Source: Muribaculaceae bacterium
GTDB lineage: Bacteria > Bacteroidota > Bacteroidia > Bacteroidales > Muribaculaceae
Assembly (NCBI GenBank): GCA_009775265.1
Contig: VSPG01000053.1
Span: forward strand, 1-12,273
Direction: 5' to 3'
DNA length: 12,273 bases
The notes beneath the pieces are model-generated. The model saw nothing but the letters and a program-made list of their open reading frames with translations, did no database searches and had not been told where the DNA came from. This document shows positions 5,879-12,273 of this stretch, piece by piece. The stretch's first letter is position 1. Each line of letters starts with the position of its first letter. Position numbers and translations under genes: made by a program.

Positions 5879-7158
5879 CTTTGCTCGCCGCCGCGTCCAT
5901 GACCGTGGCGATGGCGAACGACGCGCCCTGCGGCCCCTGGCATGGGCGTCTGTCTGTCGGATTACAACGATTGCGCGTGGTGTTCGACATCGGCATCGAC
6001 GGCACCTGCACTTTTGACTCTCCTGACCAGGGCGCCACCGGCCTTCCGGCCGAACTCCGATTGTGCACTTCCGACAGCCTTGTGGTGGAAATGCCGGGAC
6101 TTAACGCGCGTTTTGCGGGCAAGGTGGGGCAGAGCGCCATTGTCGGCAGATTCACTCAAGGCGCTTATACATTCCCTCTTACACTCAAGCCGGGCACGGC
6201 GTCCGTGCGTCGTCCGCAGACTCCTAAGGCTCCGTTCCCTTATTCGGTCGAAGACGTCGCGATAAATGCCAGCGATGCGGTGTTGAGCGCTACTCTCACG
6301 CGGCCCGCTGCCGACAGCCCGGCGCGTGTTCCGCTCGTAGTGCTTGTGAGCGGCAGCGGGCTTCAGAACCGCGACGAGGAGATTCTTTCCCATCGTCCGT
6401 TTGCCGTGATGGCCGATTGGCTGGCGCGCAATGGCATAGCGTCGCTGCGCTACGACGACCGCGGTTTCGCGCGTTCTACAGGCAGCAATGATTCGGCCAC
6501 CACGCTTACCTATGCCGCCGATGCCGCGGCCGCTGTAGGATATGCGCGCAGCATCGGCGAGTTTGCCTCTGTCGGTGTGCTCGGACACAGCGAGGGTGGC
6601 ACGATAGCGTTCATGCTCGGCGCCCGCGGATGCGTCGACTTTGTCATAAGCATGGCCGGCCCTGCCATTTGCGGCCGCGATATTCTGCTTGCGCAGAACC
6701 GTGCCATAATGATTGCATCCGGAATGCCCGACAGCGTTGTCGCAAAATATTGCGACGCTCTCGGGGTTGTACTCGACGGCGGCTGCCCTTCGGCAGCAGA
6801 CACGGAATCATTGCCCGTGCGTCTGTCAGATAATCTTGTTCGCGTGGCCGGGTCGATGAATCCGTGGATTAAGCATTTCGTGTCCTATTCGCCTTCGGGC
6901 GACATCTCGGCCGTCCGTTGCCCCGTTTTCGCATTCAACGGCAGTCTTGACGTGCAGGTGGATGCCGCGGCCAATCTCGGCGCAATTCGCCGCCATATGC
7001 CTGCCGGAGAGCACAATGTGGTGCGATGCTACGAAGGGTTGAACCATCTTATGCAGCATTGCTCCACCGGTTTTCCTTCCGAATACGGCACTATCGAGGA
7101 GACGATAGCCTCCGAAGTGCTCGCCGACATAGCTGCATGGATTTCGTCTTTGCAATGA
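5854..7158 (+). CDS. Secreted alpha/beta hydrolase (serine hydrolase)
   Basis: A 434-aa exported hydrolase. The ATG at 5854 gives a signal peptide (MQFKRTALTLLAAASMTVAMA, cleavage near residue 21). Longer frames start inside porQ and lack a signal. Residues about 25-125 form an N-terminal beta-rich domain. The alpha/beta-hydrolase fold follows: probable oxyanion strand LVSGSGLQNRDE (about 164-175), YDDRGFARSTG (200-210), nucleophile elbow G244-H-S246-E-G248, probable acid D366 in NGSLD, and catalytic H398 in GLNHLMQ. The triad looks complete. The pattern is that of periplasmic prolyl-oligopeptidase/acyl-esterase-like proteins (COG1073 group), and the substrate is unknown. The 25-nt overlap with porQ suggests one transcript. 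A direct T9SS role is not shown. Confidence 0.85.
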   Translation: MQFKRTALTLLAAASMTVAMANDAPCGPWHGRLSVGLQRLRVVFDIGIDGTCTFDSPDQGATGLPAELRLCTSDSLVVEMPGLNARFAGKVGQSAIVGRFTQGAYTFPLTLKPGTASVRRPQTPKAPFPYSVEDVAINASDAVLSATLTRPAADSPARVPLVVLVSGSGLQNRDEEILSHRPFAVMADWLARNGIASLRYDDRGFARSTGSNDSATTLTYAADAAAAVGYARSIGEFASVGVLGHSEGGTIAFMLGARGCVDFVISMAGPAICGRDILLAQNRAIMIASGMPDSVVAKYCDALGVVLDGGCPSAADTESLPVRLSDNLVRVAGSMNPWIKHFVSYSPSGDISAVRCPVFAFNGSLDVQVDAAANLGAIRRHMPAGEHNVVRCYEGLNHLMQHCSTGFPSEYGTIEETIASEVLADIAAWISSLQ

Positions 7159-7177
7159 TGCACCCCTGAAAGTATTT

Positions 7178-7208
7178 TTTGCTCTTTCGGCATTAATGCT
7201 TACCTTTG
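7178..7208 (+). promoter_or_regulatory. trpS promoter
   Basis: TTTG at 7178-7181, a 19-nt spacer and TACCTTTG at 7201-7208 match the Bacteroidetes consensus exactly. The trpS ATG is 21 nt after the -7 element, leaving a very short leader. No T-box or trp leader fits in that space. Confidence 0.8.
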
Positions 7209-7229
7209 CGTTATAAAAAAGACATTACA

Positions 7230-8303
7230 ATGGCTGACAAAAAGGAAATAGTGCTGAGCGGAATACGTTCCACCGGCAACCTGCACCTTGGCAACTACTA
7301 TGGTGCACTTAGTAAATTTGTGCGGATGCAGGACGATTACGACTGCAACTTTTTCATAGCCGACCTGCATGCCCTCACCACCAATCCCGACCCGCGTGAG
7401 CTGCATGCCAATGTGAAAAACATCCTTGCCGAATATCTCGCAGCCGGTATCGACCCCGAGAAATCCACCATATTCATACAGAGCGACGTTCCTGAAATCG
7501 CAGAGATGTATCTTCTGCTCAACATGCATGTGGGCATCGGCGAGCTTATGCGCACGGCATCGTTCAAGGACAAGGCCCGCAAGGCGCTCGGCATAGGCGT
7601 TCCGGCGCAGGGCGATGACGACGAAGCCTTCGAAAAAGAAATCATAGGCGCGGCCACCAACAAGCGTGTCAACGCCGGACTGCTCACATATCCCACCCTC
7701 ATGGCTGTCGACATCCTCATACAGAAAGCCACAAAAGTGCCGGTGGGCAAGGACCAGGAGCAGCACCTCGAGCTTACTCGCCGCTTTGCACGGCGTTTCA
7801 ACTCGTTCTATGGTGCGGAAGTGTTTCCGGAGCCCTACAATTTCGATTTCGGAGGAAAGCCTGTGAAGGTGCCCGGTCTCGACGGCAGTGGCAAGATGGG
7901 AAAGAGCGAAGGCAACTGCATCTACCTTATCGACGACCCCAAGGCTCTGCGCAAGAAAGTAATGCGAGCCACTACCGATGAGGGTCCCAAGGAACCGAAT
8001 TCACCGATGAGTGAACCTGTGGCCAACCTGTTCACGCTGCTCGAACTCACGAGTGCACCCGATGTGGTGAAGCACTTCCGCGACGCTTACGCCGACTGCT
8101 CCATTCGCTACGGCGACTTGAAAAAGCAGCTCGCCGAGGACATCCTCGCCGTCACAACTCCCATACGCGACCGCATCAACGACATCCTGGCCGACGACGC
8201 ATACCTGCGCCGTGTGGTGGCTCAAGGTGCCGAACGCGCCCGCGAGCGCGCCGCCTCCACATTGGCAGAGGTGCGCCACGTGATGGGCATACGCAAGTTC
8301 TGA
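7230..8303 (+). CDS. trpS: Tryptophanyl-tRNA synthetase
   Basis: A 357-aa class I aminoacyl-tRNA synthetase that charges tRNA-Trp with tryptophan using ATP. The HIGH-type signature is TGNLHLGNY (15-23). The KMSKS-type loop is GKMGKS (221-226). The D161 region (YPTLMAVDIL) and VGKDQEQHLELTR (172-184) form the tryptophan and ATP pocket. Compared with the roughly 330-aa bacterial enzymes it has a longer charged segment at about 117-147 (GDDDEAFEKEI), between the helical lid and the YPTLMAVD strand. ATG 7230 is chosen over an upstream TTG (7206), which lies inside the promoter. Its stop overlaps the next start as TGATG, so the following thioredoxin-like gene is probably translated with it. Confidence 0.96.
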   Translation: MADKKEIVLSGIRSTGNLHLGNYYGALSKFVRMQDDYDCNFFIADLHALTTNPDPRELHANVKNILAEYLAAGIDPEKSTIFIQSDVPEIAEMYLLLNMHVGIGELMRTASFKDKARKALGIGVPAQGDDDEAFEKEIIGAATNKRVNAGLLTYPTLMAVDILIQKATKVPVGKDQEQHLELTRRFARRFNSFYGAEVFPEPYNFDFGGKPVKVPGLDGSGKMGKSEGNCIYLIDDPKALRKKVMRATTDEGPKEPNSPMSEPVANLFTLLELTSAPDVVKHFRDAYADCSIRYGDLKKQLAEDILAVTTPIRDRINDILADDAYLRRVVAQGAERARERAASTLAEVRHVMGIRKF

Positions 8304-8821
8304 TGCTCCGCCGCCCGCTTCTCTCCGCCTTCTTTGTTGCAGCGGCCTGTTTTATGCCGTCGGTTGCGCAGACAGTCGATGCCGACAGCCTGCGCGCGGC
8401 GCTTATGGCCGAAGAAATGGCAATGAACGCCCCCGGGCGCATGGCGGCTGATTTCCGGCTGATGCTTGCCGACGGCGCAGAATCGCGGCTGAGCCATTTT
8501 CGTGGTGCCCCGCTTCTGCTTGTGCTGTTCGACCCCGATTGCGACGACTGCCTGCGAGCTCTCGACAAATTGCCGGAAAAAGTGCCGCACGGCATGGCTG
8601 TGCTTGCCGTGTATGCCGACGGCGACATGTCCGTGTGGCCGCGGGCTTTGGTCGCAGTGCCTCAGGGCTGGACCGCCGCTCTCGATCTCGACGGCGTATA
8701 TTCTTCGGGCATGTATAGCCCGGAATTTACCCCCGGCATATATCTGCTTGACGCCGAAGGTCGCGTGATTGCCCGTGGCGCCGATGCCTTTTCGTCGAGT
8801 GGCGGGAAGCGTGTGCCGTGA
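8303..8821 (+). CDS. Exported thioredoxin-like protein (TlpA/DUF5106-like)
   Basis: A 172-aa predicted periplasmic protein with a thioredoxin fold. It has a signal peptide (residues 1-22, MLRRPLLSAFFVAAACFMPSVA). The strand LLLVLFDPDC is followed by the redox pair C80-D-D-C83, and the cis-proline is probably P144 in FTPGIYLLDAEG. It resembles the small Bacteroidetes thiol-disulfide proteins with an FxxPxCxxC active site. The C-terminus is short and ends soon after the beta-hairpin. It may reduce or isomerise envelope disulfides; the partner is unknown. Its start overlaps the trpS stop by one base (TGATG), so translation is probably coupled, although no functional link to tRNA charging is apparent. 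Confidence 0.78.
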   Translation: MLRRPLLSAFFVAAACFMPSVAQTVDADSLRAALMAEEMAMNAPGRMAADFRLMLADGAESRLSHFRGAPLLLVLFDPDCDDCLRALDKLPEKVPHGMAVLAVYADGDMSVWPRALVAVPQGWTAALDLDGVYSSGMYSPEFTPGIYLLDAEGRVIARGADAFSSSGGKRVP

Positions 8822-8872
8822 ATAATCATGGCAGGGCTGCATAGGGGCATATGATGAACTTTTTCGGCACAT

Positions 8873-8906
8873 TTTGCTCTAAAATGGGCGAAAAGTGCTA
8901 TCTTTG
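8873..8906 (+). promoter_or_regulatory. Serine palmitoyltransferase promoter
   Basis: TATCTTTG at 8899-8906 is a strong -7 element. A -33 TTTG lies at 8873-8876 with a 22-nt spacer, slightly long. The start codon is 39 nt downstream of the -7 element. Confidence 0.68.
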
Positions 8907-8945
8907 CACCTTGTAATTTGGAATACAAAGAAACCAACCATACAT

Positions 8946-10133
8946 ATGAAGCTTTTACAAGCAAAACTCTCTAAGTACACTGCTCCTCAGGAAGCAAAGG
9001 CGGCCGGCGTTTATCCATATTTCCGCCCCATCGCATCCGAGCAGGACACCGAGGTGTACATCAACGGCCAAAAGGTGCTGATGTTCGGCAGCAACTGCTA
9101 TACCGGCCTTGTCAACGACCCCCGCATCAAGGAGGCAGCCATCGAAGCCACCCGCAAGTTTGGCACCGGATGTGCCGGATCGCCTTTCCTCAACGGCACC
9201 CTGGAGCTCCACAAGCAGCTTGAGCGCCGCCTTGCAGAATATATCGGCAAAGAGGACGTGATGGTTTATTCCACAGGCTTCGGAGTAAATCTCGGAGTAG
9301 TATCGGCGCTCTGCGGCCGCGAAGACTATATCCTGTGGGACGAGCAGGACCATGCCTCTATAATCGAAGGACGCCGCCTTAGCTTTGCCCAGTCGCTCAA
9401 GTATAAGCACAACGACATGGCATCGCTTGAAAAACAGCTTCAGCGCTGCGAACCCGACAAAGTGAAACTCATCGTCACCGACGGCGTATTCTCTATGGAA
9501 GGGGATGTGGCCAATGTCCCCGCCATAGTTGAGCTCGCCAAGAAGTACGACGCCACGGTGATGGTGGACGAAGCCCATTCCATCGGCGTGTTCGGGCCCG
9601 GTGGCCGAGGCACATGCCATCATTTCGGTGTGGCCGACGACGTTGACCTTATCATGGGCACATTCTCCAAGAGTTTCGCTTCGCTCGGCGGTTTCATAGC
9701 CACCGACAAGGAAGTGACCAACTTCCTGCGCCACCACTCCCGCAGCTACATCTTCACAGCCAGTATCACGCCGGCCAGCACAGCCGCCGCCCTGAAAGCC
9801 GTCGACATTATGATCGATGAACCATGGCGTCAGGAGCATCTTTGGGAAATCACCAACTACGCCCTCGAAGGTTTCCGCAACATGGGCTGTGAAATCGGCA
9901 ATACGTCCACGCCCATCATTCCGTTGTTCGTGCGTGACAATATGAAGACATTCGCCATCACCCACGACCTGCTCGAAGAAGGCGTCTTTGTCAACCCCGT
10001 AGTGTCTCCCGCAGTGGCTCCCCAGGACACACTCATCCGCTTCAGCCTCATGGCCACGCACACCAAGGAGCAAGTGGCCTATGCCCTTGAAAAAATCCAA
10101 CAGGTTTTCCGCAAATACGGAGTCATAGCTTGA
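8946..10133 (+). CDS. spt: Serine palmitoyltransferase (alpha-oxoamine synthase family)
   Basis: A 395-aa PLP enzyme that condenses L-serine with palmitoyl-CoA to 3-ketodihydrosphingosine, the first step of Bacteroidetes sphingolipid synthesis. The AOS-family pattern is complete: GSNCYTGL (48-55), GCAGSPFLNGTLELH (75-89), H136 in DHAS (stacks on PLP), DEAHSIGVFG with D208 and H211, and GTFSKSFAS with Schiff-base K242. The N-terminus (KLLQAKLSKY, GVYPYFR) and LSFAQSLKYKHNDMASLEKQL closely resemble the Bacteroides SPT as I remember it. That favours SPT over the related 2-amino-3-ketobutyrate CoA ligase. ATG 8946 matches family length; the upstream frame begins in the promoter. It is monocistronic, with its own promoter and terminator. 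Confidence 0.88.
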   Translation: MKLLQAKLSKYTAPQEAKAAGVYPYFRPIASEQDTEVYINGQKVLMFGSNCYTGLVNDPRIKEAAIEATRKFGTGCAGSPFLNGTLELHKQLERRLAEYIGKEDVMVYSTGFGVNLGVVSALCGREDYILWDEQDHASIIEGRRLSFAQSLKYKHNDMASLEKQLQRCEPDKVKLIVTDGVFSMEGDVANVPAIVELAKKYDATVMVDEAHSIGVFGPGGRGTCHHFGVADDVDLIMGTFSKSFASLGGFIATDKEVTNFLRHHSRSYIFTASITPASTAAALKAVDIMIDEPWRQEHLWEITNYALEGFRNMGCEIGNTSTPIIPLFVRDNMKTFAITHDLLEEGVFVNPVVSPAVAPQDTLIRFSLMATHTKEQVAYALEKIQQVFRKYGVIA

Positions 10134-10140
10134 TACATTT

Positions 10141-10203
10141 CATCTAAACAAAAAACGCCGGGGCATTTCATTTTTGAAGTGCCCCGGCGTTTTTGTTTAG
10201 ATG
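10141..10203. terminator. Very long intrinsic terminator after spt
   Basis: CATCTAAACA and the following A-run and CGCCGGGGCA pair with TGCCCCGGCG, TTTTTG and TTTAGATG. This makes a stem of about 28 bp with one bulged A, one G-U pair and a short ATTTTT loop. The GC core is flanked by A and T tracts, so it can work in both directions. Confidence 0.92.
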
Positions 10204-10261
10204 TGTCGTTTTGCTCGCATTTTTATGTTTTTAAGTCAATATGCAATAAATCGCATATTTT

Positions 10262-10293
10262 TTTGGAATATTAAAATAATATAAATATCTTTG
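10262..10293 (+). promoter_or_regulatory. Promoter of the C10 protease gene
   Basis: TTTG at 10262-10265, a 20-nt spacer and TATCTTTG at 10286-10293 match the Bacteroidetes consensus, in an AT-rich stretch. The ATG at 10347 is 54 nt after the -7 element. Apart from this promoter and the terminator above, I see nothing between 10134 and 10346. Confidence 0.75.
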
Positions 10294-10346
10294 GGCACAA
10301 TAAATTGTCAAGTGTCTGTAAAGCTAACCTAAATAAAATATGTATC

Positions 10347-11630
10347 ATGAAAAAGTTATCTATTCTTGCTTGCTTGGCCGCATTCGTGTGGTCCTGCGCC
10401 GAAAGTGAATCCCTTCGAGTGCCCGACGCCGAGGTAGTGGGTGGCTCGCCGATGTCGGCCGTGCGTAGTGCCGAAGAAGCCAAAGCGTGCGCACTCGATG
10501 CGTTTGCAACCTTCTATGGCACATCACGCTCGTTGGCATTGATAAAAGATGTCCGTTGTTTCACATCTCCGAGCGAATCCCGCTCATCGGATAACGACAC
10601 CTTATTTTATGTTGTAAACACTGAAGACAACCAGGGTTACGCTGTTATTGCGGCTTCGCGTGCGGAAACCCCAGTTCTTGCCGTGACTGAGCGCGGAAAT
10701 ATCGAGAATCTTGACGACATTGAAAATCCCGGAGCGGCCATGTTTTTTGATGCATTAAGATTTAATGCAGATAATTTAAGGCCTATAGATAGCACCGCCA
10801 TAATTAGGCCAAATCCTTGGTGGAGCGGAGGCGACCCGACCCCTGGCATTTATCCCCCAACTCCGCGATATAAGGAAAATGTAGATATACAAGAATATAA
10901 AGTAGAGCCGCGTGCAAATCTTGCATGGGGACAAGAGCGGCCCGAAGGATTATTGTTTCCAAATAAAGTTGCAGGCTGTGGAAATATTGCGACGATGCTC
11001 GTGTTTAGCTATTTTGAATATCCAACCAGTTTATACAAAGATTCTCGTGTTTATTTAAATTGGGAAATAATTAAACAACATAAGCAGAGTGGGTACTTTA
11101 AATATCGTGATGAATGCGGGGATGATTCAACAGCGCTTGCTCATTCATTATTATCACGAGCTTGTTATACTTTAAGCCGCATGAATGGTAGCATGTATGA
11201 GGATGGGGGAACACCGACACCTTTAAAAAACTTGTACAATAATATATCCCAGTATCATATAACAAGCGAACTTTATAGCGGGATGCCATGCGCATATGAA
11301 TCAATCGGTGATGGCATAATATTCGTAGCCGCAGATAGAGGAGCAAAAAAGACTGGACATGCTTTTATAATTGATGGTTATCATCACAGAGTCACAACGG
11401 TAGAGCAATTAAAGCAAGAACCTGGAAAAGACGGTTGGGAAGTTATTGGAAGAAGTGTATCTTCACTATCATATAATCATATAAATTGGGGTTGGAACGG
11501 CCTTGACAATGGGTATTTCAGGAAAGACATTTATGATACAGCTAAGGCAGAATCATACGATGGATTCCATTTGGGCGATTCGCTCAATTATATTAGAAAT
11601 TTTAAGTATTTTGTTGTCACCAGGCGATAA
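10347..11630 (+). CDS. C10 (streptopain-like) cysteine protease lipoprotein with Spi-type prodomain
   Basis: A 427-aa predicted surface or periplasmic lipoprotein protease. ATG 10347 gives a lipoprotein signal ending FVWSC17. Residues about 38-140 resemble the Spi/prodomain fold of C10 zymogens (SAEEAKACALDAFATFYG, DTLFYVVNTEDNQGYAVIAAS). A proline-rich linker (about 153-190) leads to the peptidase domain. This carries W194-G-Q, catalytic C211 in AGCGNIAT, H338 in GHAFIIDGY, and NWGWNGLDNGYF (380-391) with the conserved Asn/Trp segment. In streptopain the cysteine motif is GCVAT; here two extra residues follow the cysteine (GCGNIAT). C10 enzymes are made inactive and release the prodomain by cleavage. 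The peptidase half is distinctly AT-richer than the prodomain half. A small lipoprotein gene follows. Confidence 0.85.
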   Translation: MKKLSILACLAAFVWSCAESESLRVPDAEVVGGSPMSAVRSAEEAKACALDAFATFYGTSRSLALIKDVRCFTSPSESRSSDNDTLFYVVNTEDNQGYAVIAASRAETPVLAVTERGNIENLDDIENPGAAMFFDALRFNADNLRPIDSTAIIRPNPWWSGGDPTPGIYPPTPRYKENVDIQEYKVEPRANLAWGQERPEGLLFPNKVAGCGNIATMLVFSYFEYPTSLYKDSRVYLNWEIIKQHKQSGYFKYRDECGDDSTALAHSLLSRACYTLSRMNGSMYEDGGTPTPLKNLYNNISQYHITSELYSGMPCAYESIGDGIIFVAADRGAKKTGHAFIIDGYHHRVTTVEQLKQEPGKDGWEVIGRSVSSLSYNHINWGWNGLDNGYFRKDIYDTAKAESYDGFHLGDSLNYIRNFKYFVVTRR

Positions 11631-11680
11631 TAGTGCTTTTGTTACGTCGGATTTGGTGAAATCATTAAAATTATATTGCT

Positions 11681-12160
11681 ATGAGATATTTGGCTATTTT
11701 TTTCGCTATCTCTCTATCTGTTTTCCTAAGCTCTTGCGAGGAAGAAATGGAAGTATGGGATTTTGCATCTATAGAGTTCACGGTGTGCGTTCAGAATGCC
11801 GATGGCGACAACCTTCTGGACAAGGATGTGCCCGACAATATTCTCGACGAAGACATTTACCTTGAATATAACGGAAAGAACATGGAAATGGAGGTGTGGA
11901 ACGGGTCAAGATACAATCCCGCATATTGGTACGGCCTGATTCTTCAGGAGGATGGTGTAAATATGCCGTGCCTGCACATAGGTCAGTTCGACGTTCTTTC
12001 GCGCCATGACGAATGTGTGCTTCACATAGGCGGCCGCAGCTACAAAATGGCCTTCGATGCCGAAATAAAGAAGCACGATGTGGCGATTACGTTCCATTTC
12101 GATGGGAAAAGCCATAAACATCCGAATACAAAACCGACCTACTACATCGTAGTTGAATAG
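11681..12160 (+). CDS. Small lipoprotein of unknown function
   Basis: A 159-aa protein with a lipoprotein signal ending FLSSC19 and then an acidic stretch (EEEMEVWD). The remainder looks like a beta-sandwich: IEFTVCVQNADGDNLLDKD, DIYLEYNGKNMEMEVW, CVLHIGGRSYKMAF, and a final VAITFHFDGKSH strand. I do not recognise the family with certainty. It starts 50 nt after the C10 protease with no evident promoter or terminator between, so they probably share a transcript. In Bacteroides, C10 protease genes often neighbour genes for Spi-like inhibitor lipoproteins. This protein could be such a partner, but its sequence does not visibly resemble the Spi fold of the upstream prodomain. Confidence 0.72.
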   Translation: MRYLAIFFAISLSVFLSSCEEEMEVWDFASIEFTVCVQNADGDNLLDKDVPDNILDEDIYLEYNGKNMEMEVWNGSRYNPAYWYGLILQEDGVNMPCLHIGQFDVLSRHDECVLHIGGRSYKMAFDAEIKKHDVAITFHFDGKSHKHPNTKPTYYIVVE

Positions 12161-12182
12161 CGGCGGCAAAGGGTCGATTTGT

Positions 12183-12273
12183 ATGGATAACTATAGACGC
12201 GAGTTCGGGATAAGGAACGCCATGAAACAATTGAATCGGCAGCTTGAAAAAGTTGCCGATTCTTTTGGTAGCA
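12183..12273 (+). CDS. Possible partial reading frame running off the window
   Basis: An ATG at 12183 opens a 30-codon frame (MDNYRREFGIRNAMKQLNRQ and onward) with no stop before the window ends. It is hydrophilic and helix-like with no recognisable domain. It runs through a terminator-like hairpin, which argues against a real gene here. Confidence 0.2.
   Translation, partial: MDNYRREFGIRNAMKQLNRQLEKVADSFGS
12233..12266 (+). terminator. Probable terminator of the C10 protease operon
   Basis: GAATCGGCAGCTT (12233-12245) and AAGTTGCCGATTC (12250-12262) form a 13-bp stem with one G-U pair around a GAAA tetraloop, followed by TTTT. It lies 73 nt after the stop of the small lipoprotein. Confidence 0.6.

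Noticed and set aside
8955..10100. Long minus-strand open frame (381 aa) opposite spt
   Set aside because: It is antisense to a fully conserved PLP enzyme, rich in His/Gly/Val typical of mirror frames, and shows no domain or signal.
1..12273. CRISPR array, tRNA, rRNA, transposase or integrase
   Set aside because: I saw no regularly spaced repeats, tRNA cloverleaf signature, rRNA motif or mobile-element protein on either strand.

Overview
The window looks like chromosomal DNA of a gut-type Bacteroidales bacterium, plausibly Muribaculaceae. The family-level placement is inference. The reasons are: repeated promoters of the Bacteroidetes form TTTG-N19-22-TAnnTTTG, weak or absent Shine-Dalgarno sites, lipoprotein signals, a PorQ-type type IX secretion protein, a bacterial serine palmitoyltransferase, a subclass-A2-like class A beta-lactamase, and a Spi/C10 cysteine protease.

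Layout. On the left, a class A beta-lactamase lipoprotein (minus strand) is divergent from a tight plus-strand oxidative-stress operon: a PerR-type Fur-family regulator, rubrerythrin, and a flavin-reductase/rubredoxin fusion (Hrb-like). The first two genes overlap by ATGA. A 17-bp palindrome close to the PerR box covers the -7 element of the operon promoter, so peroxide-responsive autoregulation is likely. The fusion protein would pass electrons to rubrerythrin, which reduces peroxide. A bidirectional terminator separates this operon from a converging minus-strand pair of exported proteins (a lipoprotein and a PEGA-like protein) whose C-terminal ~96-residue domains are nearly identical.

The lipoprotein gene of that pair has the most unusual structure in the window. 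A strong minus-strand promoter lies about 265 nt upstream of its start codon. The leader between them holds two interleaved long inverted repeats, a terminator-like hairpin, and a perfect 19-nt arm that covers the start codon. This looks like an RNA regulatory leader.

On the plus strand follow porQ (non-ATG start) overlapping a secreted alpha/beta hydrolase; then, from its own promoter, trpS coupled to an exported thioredoxin-like protein; then serine palmitoyltransferase with its own promoter and a very strong terminator. The right end carries a lipoprotein C10 (streptopain-like) cysteine protease with an N-terminal Spi-like prodomain, followed by a small unrecognised lipoprotein. The protease half of that gene is visibly more AT-rich than its surroundings. 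A terminator-like hairpin lies near the window edge. No tRNA, rRNA, CRISPR array, transposase or integrase is visible.
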